Shown: positions 47,151 to 59,595, counted from the first letter of the stretch. The stretch: 64,000 bases of DNA from Cronobacter universalis NCTC 9529 (GCF_001277175.1 NZ_CP012257.1:1860001-1924000), one strand, 5' to 3'. Notes: generated from the sequence alone by a model not told the origin. Numbers and translations: made by a program.

Positions 47151-47693
47151 ATGTTTACCTTTATCAAAAAAGCCTTAAAAACCGGCGTGGCGACGCAGCC
47201 TTATCCGCTGCAACCGATGCCGGTCGATAAAAATTTTCGCGGCAAGCCGCAGCACAATCCGCAGCAGTGTATCGGCTGCGCGGCCTGCATCAACGCCTGC
47301 CCGTCCAATGCCTTAACGGTCGAAACCGACCTTCAGCACGACCGCCTCGACTGGCAGTTCAATCTCGGCCGCTGCATCTTCTGCGGCCGCTGCGAAGAGG
47401 TCTGCCCGACGGCCGCCATTCGCCTGACGGCCGAATATGAGCTGGCGGTCTGGCGCAAAGAGGATTTTCTCCAGCAGGCGAGCTTCGCGCTCTGCCGCTG
47501 CCGCGTCTGCCAGCAGCCGTTCGCGGTGCAAAAAGAGGTGGATTACGCGATAGCGCTGCTCGCGCACAACGGCGATGAGCGCGCCGAGCGCCATCGCGCG
47601 AGCTTTGAAACCTGTCCTGACTGCAAACGCCAGCAGGGCCTTGCGCCCTCGGAGCTTATCGATCTGACCCGCGAAATGAAGGAGGCGGTGTGA
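47151..47693 (+). CDS. hycF: Formate hydrogenlyase Fe-S subunit HycF
   Basis: This 180-residue NuoI-like ferredoxin carries two 4Fe-4S clusters: [12 protein letters not shown] (about residues 41-52) and [12 protein letters not shown]. Its C-terminal half has extra cysteine pairs (CRCRVC, CPDC). CAGGAGAC precedes the ATG, so it has its own ribosome site despite the repeat cluster upstream. The stop overlaps the hycG start. Confidence 0.96.
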   Translation: MFTFIKKALKTGVATQPYPLQPMPVDKNFRGKPQHNPQQCIGCAACINACPSNALTVETDLQHDRLDWQFNLGRCIFCGRCEEVCPTAAIRLTAEYELAVWRKEDFLQQASFALCRCRVCQQPFAVQKEVDYAIALLAHNGDERAERHRASFETCPDCKRQQGLAPSELIDLTREMKEAV

Positions 47694-48457
47694 TGAACCT
47701 GCTCGGCCCACGCGATGACAACAACATTCCGGTGCCCGTGACGGTGGAAGAATCCATCGCGCGCATGAAAACCTCGCTACTGAAAAACATCAAGCGCTCG
47801 GCGTATGTTTACCGCGTCGACTGCGGCGGCTGCAACGGCTGCGAAATCGAAATTTTCGCCATGCTCTCGCCGCTCTTTGACGCCGAGCGCTTCGGCATCA
47901 AAGTCGTGCCGTCGCCGCGTCACGCCGATATTCTGCTGTTTACCGGCGCGGTGACCCGCGCCATGCGCTCGCCCGCGCTGCGCGCCTGGGAATCGGCGCC
48001 CGATCCGAAAATCTGTATCTCTTACGGCGCGTGCGGCAACAGCGGCGGCATTTTCCACGATCTCTACTGCGTCTGGGGCGGCACCGACAAAATCGTCCCG
48101 GTAGATGTTTATATCCCCGGCTGCCCGCCGACGCCCGCCGCGACGCTCTACGGCTTTGCGATGGCGCTCGGCCTGCTGGAGCAGAAAATCCATGCCCGCG
48201 CGCCTGGCGACGAGGACAATCAGGCCGCCGCCATTCTGCACCCGGAGATGGTGCAGCCGCTGCGCGTGCGTGTCGATCGCGCCGCGCGCCGCCTGGCGGG
48301 GTATCGCTACGGGCGCCAGATTGCCGACGACTATCTGCGCCACCTGACGGCAGGCGAGCAGAGCGTGGCGGGGTGGCTGTCGCAGGAGAACGATCCGCGG
48401 CTTAGCGAAATCGTCGCGCAGCTTGAGGCGGTGGTGGCGCAGGAGCGCATCGGATGA
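47693..48457 (+). CDS. hycG: Hydrogenase 3 small subunit HycG
   Basis: This 254-residue NuoB-like small subunit holds one 4Fe-4S cluster proximal to the NiFe site, with [12 protein letters not shown] and later [12 protein letters not shown] and [16 protein letters not shown] at 47693 overlaps the hycF stop; a GTG one codon upstream is possible. A 4-base overlap links it to hycH. Confidence 0.96.
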   Translation: MNLLGPRDDNNIPVPVTVEESIARMKTSLLKNIKRSAYVYRVDCGGCNGCEIEIFAMLSPLFDAERFGIKVVPSPRHADILLFTGAVTRAMRSPALRAWESAPDPKICISYGACGNSGGIFHDLYCVWGGTDKIVPVDVYIPGCPPTPAATLYGFAMALGLLEQKIHARAPGDEDNQAAAILHPEMVQPLRVRVDRAARRLAGYRYGRQIADDYLRHLTAGEQSVAGWLSQENDPRLSEIVAQLEAVVAQERIG

Positions 48458-48861
48458 GCGAAACCGTGGTGTTCAGCCGCCTGTCGCGCAAGTTCGTCGA
48501 TGAAAACGATGACACCCCGCCGCAGGCGCAGCAGGTTATCTACTACAGCCTGGCGATAGGCCATCATCTGGGCGTGATCGACTGCCTCAAGGCGTCGCTG
48601 GTCTGCCCGTTTGAGGCATACGAGGCGTGGATCGCCACCCTCGCGCCCGGCGAGGCGCAGCGCAAAATGCAGGGCGTGCCGCGCTACGGAGAGATTGTTA
48701 TCGACCAGAACCATGTCTCGCGGCTGGCGCGGGCGTTTGACGAGGCGCTGCCGCGCCAGAACGCGCAGCAGCAGGCGTGGAGCCGCGAGCTTTTAGGGCT
48801 GCTTCAGGCCATCCAGCGGGAGCCGGCGGTGTATGTGATGGTAAGGAGGGATCGTGACTGA
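48454..48861 (+). CDS. hycH: Formate hydrogenlyase maturation protein HycH
   Basis: This 135-residue cytoplasmic protein is needed for processing of HycE in E. coli, and its mechanism is not well defined. It is similar to E. coli HycH in length and sequence ([34 protein letters not shown]). It overlaps both neighbours. Confidence 0.93.
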   Translation: MSETVVFSRLSRKFVDENDDTPPQAQQVIYYSLAIGHHLGVIDCLKASLVCPFEAYEAWIATLAPGEAQRKMQGVPRYGEIVIDQNHVSRLARAFDEALPRQNAQQQAWSRELLGLLQAIQREPAVYVMVRRDRD

Positions 48862-49327
48862 CGTTTTATTGTGTGTCGGAAACAGCATGATGGGCGACGA
48901 CGGCGCGGGGCCGCTGCTCGCCGAGAAATTCCGCGCCGCGCCGCAGGGCGAATGGGTGCTGGTGGACGGCGGCAGCGCGCCGGAAAACGATATTGGCGCC
49001 ATCCGCGAGTTGCGCCCCGAGCGGTTGTTGCTGGTGGATGCCACCGAGATGGGGCTCGACTCTGGCGAGATCCGAATTATCGATCCGGATGATATTTCAG
49101 AGATGTTTATGATGACGACCCATAACATGCCGCTGAATTATCTGGTGGATCAATTGCGCGAGGATGTGGGTGAGGTGATTTTTCTCGGCATCCAGCCCGA
49201 CATTGTGGGGTTTTATTACCCGATGACCGACCCGGTGAAACGCGCGGTCGACACCGTGTATGACCGTCTGGCGCAATGGACCGGCAAAGGTGGGTTTGCG
49301 GCGCTGGCAGTGGAGGAAGGCGTGTAG
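48854..49327 (+). CDS. hycI: HycE C-terminal processing protease HycI
   Basis: This 157-residue nickel-dependent endopeptidase of the HybD/HupD family removes the C-terminal tail of HycE. Metal ligands are expected at Asp in GNSMMGDDGAGP, Asp in LVDATEMGLD and His in MMTTHNMPL. It is the last gene of hycABCDEFGHI. Confidence 0.96.
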   Translation: MTDVLLCVGNSMMGDDGAGPLLAEKFRAAPQGEWVLVDGGSAPENDIGAIRELRPERLLLVDATEMGLDSGEIRIIDPDDISEMFMMTTHNMPLNYLVDQLREDVGEVIFLGIQPDIVGFYYPMTDPVKRAVDTVYDRLAQWTGKGGFAALAVEEGV

Positions 49328-49338
49328 CCAGGCGGGAT

Positions 49339-49705
49339 GGCGGGTGCGCCGCGCTTACCCGCCCTACCAATTATGGTTCGCACGTAGGGTGGGTAAGCGA
49401 AGCGCACCCACCGTTTTTCCGCCCCGAGTGTTAATTAGTTGGTAAGGTGGATGGTTTTGCTCCGGCTAAAGAAAATCGGCCCCTGAGGGCCGATTTCCGC
49501 CGGGAGCCGGGATTGCAAAGGGGGCGGCGGCGAGCCCCCTTTGCACGTTCGCGTGAGGGAAGCGCTCATATAAAGATGACATTGTGGCGAACGGAACGAA
49601 TTCACCAACCTGATATATCAAAAACTGGATGGCGGGTGCGCATTCGCTTACCCGCCCTACGTTGAGAATGTTTTTTGTAGGGTGGGTAAGCATCGCGCAC
49701 CCACC
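49339..49705. repeat. Composite repeat copy D (inverted) with four REP-like units, after hycI
   Basis: REP-like units lie at about 49339-49366, 49384-49412, 49631-49660 and 49677-49705. The core element is on the minus strand at about 49457-49599, with its perfect 12-bp stem hairpin at 49514-49545 and the AATCGGCCC / GGGCCGATT hairpin at 49478-49499. It reads in the opposite sense to copies A, B and C. The 49328-49874 gap holds no other supportable feature. Confidence 0.87.
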
Positions 49706-49874
49706 TTTAATTTCCCAGGACTAATCTCCCTCATTCATCGCCTCAACCGTTAAAAATCAATGCCTCCCGCTTACCGGAACGTTCCGAAAGCGCCTGCCGC
49801 CCACCAGGAATCCTCTGAATAAAAAAAGCGCGGTGCAGCATCGTATACAGTTGATGGAGTGGAGGGAGAAACTG

Positions 49875-50096
49875 ATGAACAGACAAGATATTTATTCGTT
49901 CAAGAACTTTGATTTTCTGGCGAGCAGTTTTGCCCGTATGAACGGAGAAGGACGCCGTATCGATATCGACGCCGTCACCGGCAATATGAGCGAGGCGCAG
50001 TCCGCCTGGTTCCGTGAACGTTACAATCACTACCGTAAACAAGGGCTGCCGCGCAATCTCAGCGTCGCCCGTAATGAAACGGAGCTGTGCGCGTAA
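49875..50096 (+). CDS. Small conserved-looking protein of unknown function (73 aa)
   Basis: The ATG at 49875 has GGAGGGAG upstream and a terminator follows the stop, so it appears to be a complete single-gene unit. The product starts [19 protein letters not shown] and contains [28 protein letters not shown], predicted helical and cytoplasmic, without cysteine apart from the penultimate residue. I do not recognise the family. It lies between hycI and hydN, on their strand, but separated from both by repeats and a terminator. Confidence 0.65.
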   Translation: MNRQDIYSFKNFDFLASSFARMNGEGRRIDIDAVTGNMSEAQSAWFRERYNHYRKQGLPRNLSVARNETELCA

Positions 50097-50122
50097 CGCC
50101 GTAAAAAATGTACGACCGACGA

Positions 50123-50147
50123 AGCGGGTAATCAGACCCGCTTTTTT
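50123..50147 (+). terminator. Rho-independent terminator upstream of hydN
   Basis: Seven-bp stem AGCGGGT / ACCCGCT with a 6-base loop, then a T6 run. It isolates the small gene from the hydN operon. Confidence 0.87.
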
Positions 50148-50171
50148 GTTGCCTGAAACCCGTCACTCTCA

Positions 50172-50192
50172 TCGTCATAAATGTCGATGACA
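50172..50192. promoter_or_regulatory. Candidate FhlA site upstream of hydN
   Basis: It contains CGTCATAAATGTCGATGACA, with ATGTCG/CGTCA half-site elements shared with the hycB and fdhF upstream regions. It lies about 60 bases above the sigma-54-like element. Confidence 0.45.
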
Positions 50193-50248
50193 CCTCCGGT
50201 CAAACACCTCTCGAAAATAAAACTATTTAAAATCAGTAAATTAAAATC

Positions 50249-50264
50249 TGGCATGGATCGTGTA
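50249..50264 (+). promoter_or_regulatory. Degenerate sigma-54 promoter of the hydN operon
   Basis: TGGCATGGATCGTGTA has GG at 50250-50251 but GT instead of GC at the -12 position (50262-50263) after ten bases. The TGGCATGG block is identical to the hycA promoter. Confidence 0.5.
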
Positions 50265-50300
50265 TTAACAAGTGGGTTCAACCCACAGCCGGAGATCATG

Positions 50301-50846
50301 ATGAACCGCTTCATCATTGCTGATTCAAGTAAATGTATAGGATGCCGCACCTGCGAGGTGGCGTGCGTGGTGTCGCACCAGGAAAACCAGGACTGCGCCG
50401 CGCTTACCCCGCAAACCTTTCTGCCGCGCATTCATGTCGTCAAGGGCGTGAATGTCTCTACCGCCACCATGTGCCGCCAGTGTGAAGACGCGCCGTGCGC
50501 CAGCGTCTGCCCGAACGGCGCTATCAGCCGCGACGGCGATTTTGTCCATGTCCATCAACAGCGCTGCATCGGCTGCAAAACCTGCGTCGTGGCGTGCCCT
50601 TACGGCGCGATGGAAGTCGTGGTGCGCCCGGTGGTACGCAACAGCGGCGCGGGCCTTAACGTGCTGGCCGAGAAAGCCGAAGCCAACAAATGCGATCTCT
50701 GCCATCACCGCGCCGAAGGCCCGGCCTGCATCGAGGCGTGCCCGACTAACGCCATCGTCTGCATCGATCGTAACCGCCTGGAAGCGCTCAGCGCCGAACG
50801 CCGCCGCCGCGCCGCGCTCGATGGCCTCTCATCCCTGGCTTTTTAA
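50301..50846 (+). CDS. hydN: Electron-transfer Fe-S protein HydN
   Basis: This 181-residue HycB-like ferredoxin has four 4Fe-4S motifs: CIGCRTCEVAC, CRQCEDAPCASVCP, CIGCKTCVVACP and CDLCHHRAEGPACIEACP. It is thought to support formate dehydrogenase H or its maturation. The start at 50301 gives the family N-terminus MNRFIIADSSKCIGC; the frame is open further upstream. Its location immediately before a formate dehydrogenase gene (34-base gap) makes a dedicated electron-acceptor role for that enzyme plausible. Confidence 0.94.
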   Translation: MNRFIIADSSKCIGCRTCEVACVVSHQENQDCAALTPQTFLPRIHVVKGVNVSTATMCRQCEDAPCASVCPNGAISRDGDFVHVHQQRCIGCKTCVVACPYGAMEVVVRPVVRNSGAGLNVLAEKAEANKCDLCHHRAEGPACIEACPTNAIVCIDRNRLEALSAERRRRAALDGLSSLAF

Positions 50847-50880
50847 GCCGCCGATTTCACTTTTAACAGGTCTGTTACTG

Positions 50881-53031
50881 ATGAAAAAAATCACCAGCGT
50901 CTGTCCGTACTGTGGTGCGGGTTGCAAACTCAAGCTCGTTGTGGACAACAACAAAATCGTTCGCGCCGAGGCCGCCGAAGGCGTCACCAACCAGAACCAG
51001 CTCTGCCTGAAAGGCTATTACGGCTGGGATTTCCTTAACGATACCCAGCTTCTGACGCCGCGCCTCACCCAGCCGATGATCCGCTACCAGAAAGGCGGCG
51101 CGCTTCAGGCGGTCTCCTGGGATGAAGCCATTCGCTACACCGCAGAGCGCCTCTCGGCCATCAAAAAGCAGTACGGCCCGCGCGCCATCATGACCACCGG
51201 CTCTTCGCGCGGCACTGGCAACGAAACCAACTACGTGATGCAGAAATTCGCCCGCGCGGTGCTCAACACCAATAATGTCGACTGCTGCGCGCGCGTCTGT
51301 CACGGTCCGTCGGTGGCGGGGCTGCAGCAGACGCTCGGCAACGGCGCGATGAGTAACTCCATCGGCGATATTGAAAACTCCAAATGTTTGCTGGTGTTTG
51401 GCTATAACTGCGCCGATTCGCACCCGATTGTGGCGCGTCGCGTGCTGAAAGCCAAAGAAAACGGCGCGAAGGTGATTGTCTGCGACCCGCGCAAAATCGA
51501 AACCGCGCGTATCGCCGATCAGCATCTGCAAATCAATAACGGCTGCAACATGGCGCTGGTCAACGCCTTTGGCTACGTGCTGCTCGAAGAAGCGCTCTAT
51601 GACAAAGAGTATGTGGCGCGCTACACCGAAGGGCTGGATGCCTACCGCGAGACGGTAAAAGATTACGCGCCGGAAGCGGTCGAGCATCTCACCGGCGTCA
51701 GCGCGCAGCAGATCCGCCAGGCGATGCGTACGTTCGCCGCCGCGCCGTCCGCCACCATTATGTGGGGCATGGGCGTGACGCAGTTCGGTCAGGCGGTGGA
51801 TGTCGTTAAAGGCCTCTCAAGCCTAGCGCTGCTCACTGGTAATCTCGGGCGCGAGCATGTCGGCGTCGGCCCGGTGCGCGGCCAGAATAACGTGCAGGGC
51901 GCGTGTGACATGGGCGTGCTGCCGAACCAGTTCCCCGGCTATCAGGATGTCGAAGACGCGGCGGTGCGGGAAAAATTCGCGCGCGCCTGGGGCATCGATC
52001 CGGCCGTGATGGACGACAAAATCGGCGTGCGCATCACTGAGGTGCCGCACCTGGCGCTCGAAGGCAAAGTCAAAGCCTACTACATCATGGGCGAAGATCC
52101 GCTCCAGACCGAAGCCGATCTCGGCCTGGTCCGTCAGGGCTTCGACGCGCTCGATTTCGTGGTGGTGCAGGACATCTTTATGACCAAAACCGCCGAAGTG
52201 GCGGACGTTCTGCTGCCCGCCACCTCCTGGGGAGAACATGGCGGCATCTTTACCTGCGCCGACCGCGGCTTCCAGCGCTTCGAGGCGGCGGTGGAACCTA
52301 AATATAACGTCAAACGCGACTGGGAAATCATCAGCCTTATCGCCACCGCGATGGGCTACCCGATGCATTACGACAATAACCAGCAGATCTGGGACGAAAT
52401 GCGCGAGCTCTGCCCGCTCTTTTACGGCGTGACGTACCAGAAAATGGGCGATATGGGACATGTGCAGTGGCCATGCCCGACGCTGGATCACCCCGGCACG
52501 CCGTACCTCTACGCCGGGAATCACTTCGACACGCCGACCGGCAAAGGCCAGCTTTTCGCCGCCCCGTGGCGCGCCCCGGCGGAACAGCCGGACGCCGACT
52601 ACCCGCTGGTGCTCTGTACCGTGCGCGAAGTGGGGCACTACTCCTGCCGCTCGATGACCGGCAACTGCGCGGCGCTGCAAACGCTCGCCGACGAGCCGGG
52701 CCGCGTGCAGATGCACCCACAGGACGCGGAACGCCTCGGCGTGCGGGACGGCCAGCTGGTGTGGGTGAACTCCCGTCGCGGGCGGGTGATCAGCCGCGCC
52801 GATGTCAGCGAGCGCATCAACCCCGGCGCGGTCTACATGACCTACCAGTGGTGGATCGGCGCGTGCAACGAGCTCACCCAGGATAATCTCGACCCGGTCT
52901 CCAAAACGCCGGAAACCAAATATTGTGCGGTGAATGTCGAGGCTATCGCCGATCAGCGCGAGGCCGAAGCCTATGTCCAGACCACCTATACCAGCATGAA
53001 GGCGCGCCTGCGCGACGCCGCCGCGGTATAG
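50881..53031 (+). CDS. fdhF: Formate dehydrogenase H paralogue with cysteine in place of selenocysteine
   Basis: This 716-residue molybdopterin enzyme oxidises formate to CO2. The N-terminal 4Fe-4S ligands are in [10 protein letters not shown] and [11 protein letters not shown]. The residue that is selenocysteine in E. coli FdhF (position 140) is Cys here: codon TGT at 51298-51300 in [14 protein letters not shown], followed by the conserved His141. The SECIS hairpin sequence seen in the second copy is not conserved after this codon. The start at 50881 gives the family N-terminus; the frame runs into hydN upstream but without similarity. Lies in hydN-fdhF-hypF-nickel permease. In E. coli this position in the operon is empty. 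Confidence 0.95.
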   Translation: MKKITSVCPYCGAGCKLKLVVDNNKIVRAEAAEGVTNQNQLCLKGYYGWDFLNDTQLLTPRLTQPMIRYQKGGALQAVSWDEAIRYTAERLSAIKKQYGPRAIMTTGSSRGTGNETNYVMQKFARAVLNTNNVDCCARVCHGPSVAGLQQTLGNGAMSNSIGDIENSKCLLVFGYNCADSHPIVARRVLKAKENGAKVIVCDPRKIETARIADQHLQINNGCNMALVNAFGYVLLEEALYDKEYVARYTEGLDAYRETVKDYAPEAVEHLTGVSAQQIRQAMRTFAAAPSATIMWGMGVTQFGQAVDVVKGLSSLALLTGNLGREHVGVGPVRGQNNVQGACDMGVLPNQFPGYQDVEDAAVREKFARAWGIDPAVMDDKIGVRITEVPHLALEGKVKAYYIMGEDPLQTEADLGLVRQGFDALDFVVVQDIFMTKTAEVADVLLPATSWGEHGGIFTCADRGFQRFEAAVEPKYNVKRDWEIISLIATAMGYPMHYDNNQQIWDEMRELCPLFYGVTYQKMGDMGHVQWPCPTLDHPGTPYLYAGNHFDTPTGKGQLFAAPWRAPAEQPDADYPLVLCTVREVGHYSCRSMTGNCAALQTLADEPGRVQMHPQDAERLGVRDGQLVWVNSRRGRVISRADVSERINPGAVYMTYQWWIGACNELTQDNLDPVSKTPETKYCAVNVEAIADQREAEAYVQTTYTSMKARLRDAAAV

Positions 53032-53075
53032 CTCAGCCTGCGCGGGCCTCGCGCCCGCGCGTTTTCAACGAGACG

Positions 53076-55315
<2,240 letters not shown>

Positions 55316-55322
<7 letters not shown>

Positions 55323-56338
55323 CTCAATTGCGTAATCACCCGCCCCGCGCGCTGGCCCTGGTGGCCGCGCTCGGCCTTGCCAATCTGGCCGCCTGGATCT
55401 GGGCGTTTTATGCCTTTCACGACACTCCCGCGCTGATGGCCGCGAGCCTGCTGGCCTGGGGTTACGGGCTGCGCCACGCGGTGGACGCCGACCATATCGC
55501 CGCCATCGATAACGTCACGCGCAAAATGATGCAGCAGGGTAAACGCCCGTGTGGCGTCGGGGCGTGGTTTTCGCTAGGCCACTCCAGCATCGTGGTGCTG
55601 GCGTCCGTCGCCATTGCCGCGACCGCCGCGGCGGTAAAAGACGAGATGGCCTGGTTTCACGACGTAGGCGGGGTGATTGGCACCACTGTCTCGGCGGCGT
55701 TTCTGCTGGCGATGGCGCTGGTGAATCTCGTTATCCTGCGCGGTATCTGGCGCAGCTTCAGCAGGCTGAAACGCGGCGAGCCGCTGAATGATGGCGCAGA
55801 CGCCCTGACTGCAGGCGGGCCGATGAGCTGGCTGTTTCGCGCGACCTTCCGGCTGGTGAGCAAAAGCTGGCATATGTATCTGGTTGGTTTTCTTTTTGGG
55901 CTCGGCTTTGACACCGCGACTGAGATTGGCGTGCTGGGCATCTCGGCGGCGGGCGCGTCAAACGGCATGTCGGTCTGGTCGATTCTGGTCTTCCCGGCGC
56001 TCTTTACCAGCGGTATGGCGCTTATCGACACGCTCGACAACCTGGTGATGGTGGGCGCGTATGGCTGGGCCTTCAGCAAGCCGCAGCGCAAGCTCTATTA
56101 CAATATGACCATTACCGGCACGTCGGTGGTGGTGGCGCTCTTTATCGGCGGGCTGGAGGCGCTGGGGCTGCTGATGGATAAATTCGGTCTTTCCGGCGGC
56201 CTCTGGGATTGGGTGGCCGGCGTGAACGATAATCTTGGCGACGCCGGGTTTATCGTGGTCGGTCTGTTCATCGCCTGCTGGGCGCTGTCGATTCTGAACT
56301 ACCGCCTGAAAGGCTACGACGCGCTGCCTGCGCGCTGA
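55316..56338 (+). CDS. High-affinity nickel permease, NiCoT (HoxN/NixA) family
   Basis: This 340-residue membrane protein has about eight transmembrane segments and the NiCoT signature [17 protein letters not shown] in segment II. Further conserved blocks are [29 protein letters not shown] and [16 protein letters not shown]. It is expected to import Ni2+ (possibly Co2+) by secondary transport. The ATG at 55316 overlaps the hypF stop, so it is cotranslated with a hydrogenase maturation factor. E. coli uses the NikABCDE ABC system for this instead. Selectivity between Ni and Co cannot be told from the sequence. Confidence 0.93.
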
Positions 56339-56354
56339 GCCGCAACGCGCCTTT

Positions 56355-56376
56355 CGTCACGTCACTTTTGACGACA
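56355..56376. promoter_or_regulatory. Candidate FhlA site upstream of Sec-type fdhF
   Basis: CGTCACTTTTGACG at 56360-56373 is an inverted repeat (CGTCA / TGACG). CGTCACTTTT is identical to the hycB upstream motif. It lies about 60 bases above the sigma-54 promoter. Confidence 0.55.
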
Positions 56377-56435
56377 GGCGCGCCCTCGACACGTATTTTC
56401 CTCTCCAACCCGCATGCGGCGCGCTTTCCGGCAGC

Positions 56436-56450
56436 TGGCACGCTTTCTGC
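56436..56450 (+). promoter_or_regulatory. Sigma-54 promoter of the Sec-type fdhF
   Basis: TGGCACGCTTTCTGC: GG at 56437-56438 and GC at 56449-56450 with ten bases between, 45 bases before the start codon. Confidence 0.9.
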
Positions 56451-56495
56451 ATTATCCGCTCCACTATTTACGCAGTTAACTCTGGAGCATGACCG

Positions 56496-58643
56496 ATGAA
56501 AAAAGTCGTTACGGTTTGCCCCTATTGCGCGTCGGGTTGCAAAATCAACCTGATCGTCGATAACGGCAAGGTCGTTAAGGCGGAAGCGGCAATGGGGAAA
56601 ACCAATCAGGGCGATTTATGCCTGAAGGGCTATTACGGCTGGGATTTTATCAATGATACCCAGATCCTCACTCCGCGCCTGAAAACGCCAATGATTCGCC
56701 GTGAGCGCGGCGGCCGGCTGGAAGCGGTCTCCTGGGAGGAGGCGCTGGACTATGTGGCGCAGCGCCTCGGCGACATTAAAGCCAAATATGGCCCGGACGC
56801 CATCATGACCACCGGCTCCTCGCGCGGCACCGGCAACGAAACCAACTATGTGATGCAAAAATTTGCCCGCGCGGCGATCGGCACCAATAACGTCGATTGC
56901 TGCGCGCGCGTCTGACACGGCCCCTCGGTTGCAGGTCTGCACCAGTCGGTCGGTAACGGCGCCATGAGCAACTCCATCACTGGCATTGAAAATACCGATT
57001 TAGTCTTTGTATTTGGGTACAACCCGGCGGATTCGCATCCGATCGTCGCCAATCGCGTGATCAAAGCGAAGAAAAACGGGGCGAAAATTATCGTCTGCGA
57101 TCCGCGGAAAATCGAAACCGCGCGGATTGCGGATATGCATCTGGCGCTGAAAAACGGCTCCAACATCGCGCTGTTGAACGCGATGGGGCACGTGATTATC
57201 GAAGAAGATCTCTGGGACCACGCCTTTGTATCGGCGCGTACTGAAGGCTTTGAAGAGTATCGCAAAATCGTCGAGAGCTATACGCCGGAGTCGGTGGAAG
57301 CCATCACCGGCGTCAGCGCCAGTGAGATCCGCGAAGCGGCGCGGATGTACGCCCGCGCGGAACGTGCGGCGATCCTCTGGGGCATGGGCGTAACGCAGTT
57401 TTATCAGGGCGTCGAGACGGTGCGTTCACTCACCAGCCTCGCGCTGCTGACGGGTAATCTTGGCAAGCCGAGCGCGGGCGTTAACCCGGTGCGCGGGCAG
57501 AATAACGTACAGGGCGCGTGCGACATGGGCGCGTTGCCGGATACCTATCCGGGCTACCAGTACGTGAAATTCCCGGAACACCGCGAGAAGTTCGCCAAAG
57601 CCTGGGGCGTGGCGTCGCTGCCTGCGCATACCGGCTATCGCATTAGCGAGTTGCCGCACCGCGCGGCGCATGGCGAAGTGCGCGCCGCCTACATCATGGG
57701 CGAAGATCCGCTGCAAACCGATGCTGAACTCTCGGCGGTGCGCCAGGCGTTTGAAACGCTGGAACTGGTGATTGTGCAGGACATCTTCATGACCAAAACC
57801 GCCTCGGCGGCGGACGTGATTTTGCCTTCCACCTCCTGGGGCGAGCATGAAGGGGTCTATACGGCGGCGGACCGCGGCTTCCAGCGCTTCTTTAAAGCGG
57901 TGGAGCCGAAGTGGGATCTGAAAACCGACTGGCAGATAATCAGCGAGATCGCCACCCGGATGGGCTATCCGATGCATTACGACAACACCAAACAGATCTG
58001 GGATGAGCTGCGCGCGCTGTGCCCCGATTTTTATGGCGCCACTTATGAAAAAATGGGTGAGCTCGGCTACATTCAGTGGCCGTGTCGCGATGAATCAGAG
58101 GCCGATCAGGGCACCGATTACCTGTTTGAGAAGGAGTTCTCCACGCCGAACGGGCTCGGGCAGTTCTTCACCTGTGACTGGGCGCCGCCGCTTGACCGGG
58201 TGAACGAGGAGTATCCGCTGGTGCTCTCCACGGTGCGCGAAGTGGGGCACTACTCCTGCCGCTCAATGACCGGCAACTGCGCCGCGCTGGCGGCGCTGGC
58301 GGATGAGCCGGGTTACGCGCAAATCAACAGCGCCGACGCAAAACGCCTCGGCATTGAAGACGAGGCGCTGGTGTGGGTGGTGTCGCGCAAAGGCAAAGTC
58401 ATTACCCGCGCGCAGGTGAGCGACAGGCCGAACAGAGGGGCGGTCTACATGACGTACCAGTGGTGGATCGGCGCCTGTAACGAGCTGGTGGCGGAGAACT
58501 TAAGCCCGATCACGAAAACGCCGGAGTATAAGTACTGCGCCGTGCGGGTTGAGCCGATAGCCGATCAGCGAGCCGCCGAGCAGTATGTGATTGACGAGTA
58601 CAACGCCCTGAAAACCCGGCTGCGGGAGTCCGCGCAGGGTTAA
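56496..58643 (+). CDS. fdhF: Formate dehydrogenase H, selenocysteine-containing
   Basis: One gene read through an in-frame TGA at 56913-56915 (codon 140), giving a 715-residue selenoprotein as in E. coli FdhF. Without recoding it would appear as two open frames (56496-56915 and 56964-58643). The TGA is in the context [13 protein letters not shown], and the downstream sequence matches the E. coli fdhF SECIS. Other motifs: [40 protein letters not shown]. It has its own sigma-54 promoter and terminator, directly after the hydN operon; in E. coli fdhF is unlinked to the hyc locus. It needs selA, selB, selC and selD elsewhere in the genome. Confidence 0.96.
56913..56955 (+). promoter_or_regulatory. 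UGA (Sec) codon and SECIS hairpin
   Basis: The stem-loop after the TGA contains TCGGTTGCAGGTCTGCACC, whose apical part GCAGGTCTGC is identical to the E. coli fdhF SelB-binding hairpin with the bulged U. In the Cys paralogue the same position reads GGCGGGGCTGCAGCAGACG and no longer forms it. Confidence 0.92.
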
Positions 58644-58649
58644 ATAACG

Positions 58650-58674
58650 AATCCCCCGGCAGGGGGATTTTTTT
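58650..58674. terminator. Terminator after fdhF
   Basis: Stem AATCCCCC / GGGGGATT with a four-base GGCA-type loop and T7. It lies between convergent fdhF and the LysR gene. Confidence 0.9.
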
Positions 58675-58683
58675 GCCCGGCAT

Positions 58684-59595
58684 TCAGCCTTCCGGCATCC
58701 GCGCGCGGCATTCGGCCAGGACAAACTGGCGCAGCCAGCGGTGCGCCGGATCGGCATCGAGACGTGGGTGCCACATCTGCGACACGGTAATAGGCCGGGT
58801 CGCCACAGGCAATTCAAACCACGTAAGCCCGGTGTCGCCCGGCAGATTAATCAGAAACGAGGCGGGCACCAGCGCCACCAGATCGGTGCCGCGCGCGACG
58901 GCGAGCGCCGCCGGGAACCCCGGCACCACGGCGGCGATATGCCGCGTAACCCCGTGTTGTGCGAGCGCGTCATCGACCGGCCCGGTAAAGACGCCGCGCC
59001 GCGACGCCGCCACATGGCTCCACGCGGTGTAATCTTCAGGCGTCACGTCGCGGCCCGCGAGCGGATGGCCGCTTCTCACCACGCCCACGAAGCGGTCGCG
59101 GAAGAGCCGTTGCTGTTTGATCTCCGGCCCCATTTCACCCGGCACGCCTATTTCCAGATCCGCTTCGCCTTCACGCAGCGGCCGGTCGCTTTTTACCGGC
59201 TTTGGCGCAAAGCGCAGGCGTACGCCGGGCGCGCACCGGGCGGCCGCGGCAATCAGCGCCGGGCCGAACGCCTCCACAAAACCGTCATTGGCGCGCAGGG
59301 TAAAGGTCTGCTGGTGGCTGACGATATCAAACGCCTGCGGCGCGGGGCGCAGCACGGCGCGCGCGGCGAGCACCGCGCCCTGGGTGCGTTCGCGAAGAGA
59401 GTCGGCGTAGGGCGTGAGCACCATCTGGCGGCCGGCGCGTACCAGCAGCGGATCGCCGGTGGCCTCGCGCAGACGGCTCAGCGTGCGGCTCATCGCCGAC
59501 GCGCTTAAGTTCAGGCGACGCGCCGCCGCAGCCACGCTTTTCTCGGCGAGCAGGACATCCAGCGCAAAAAGCAGATTTAAATCCGGGTCATTCAT
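58684..59595 (-). CDS. LysR-family transcriptional regulator
   Basis: This 303-residue regulator has an N-terminal winged helix-turn-helix (about 5-65, LLFALDVLLAEKSVAAAARRLNLSASAMSRTLSRLRE) and a type 2 periplasmic-binding-like effector domain. The start at 59595 (MNDPDLNLLFALD) is preferred to an upstream in-frame Met at 59634. It is transcribed divergently from the MFS exporter gene with 124 bases between, the usual arrangement of a LysR regulator and its target. The effector is unknown. Confidence 0.9.
   Translation of the reverse strand: MNDPDLNLLFALDVLLAEKSVAAAARRLNLSASAMSRTLSRLREATGDPLLVRAGRQMVLTPYADSLRERTQGAVLAARAVLRPAPQAFDIVSHQQTFTLRANDGFVEAFGPALIAAAARCAPGVRLRFAPKPVKSDRPLREGEADLEIGVPGEMGPEIKQQRLFRDRFVGVVRSGHPLAGRDVTPEDYTAWSHVAASRRGVFTGPVDDALAQHGVTRHIAAVVPGFPAALAVARGTDLVALVPASFLINLPGDTGLTWFELPVATRPITVSQMWHPRLDADPAHRWLRQFVLAECRARMPEG

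Noticed and set aside
56496..56915. Apparent 139-residue truncated formate dehydrogenase gene
   Set aside because: The TGA is at the selenocysteine position, with a SECIS behind it; it is the first part of one selenoprotein gene and not a pseudogene.
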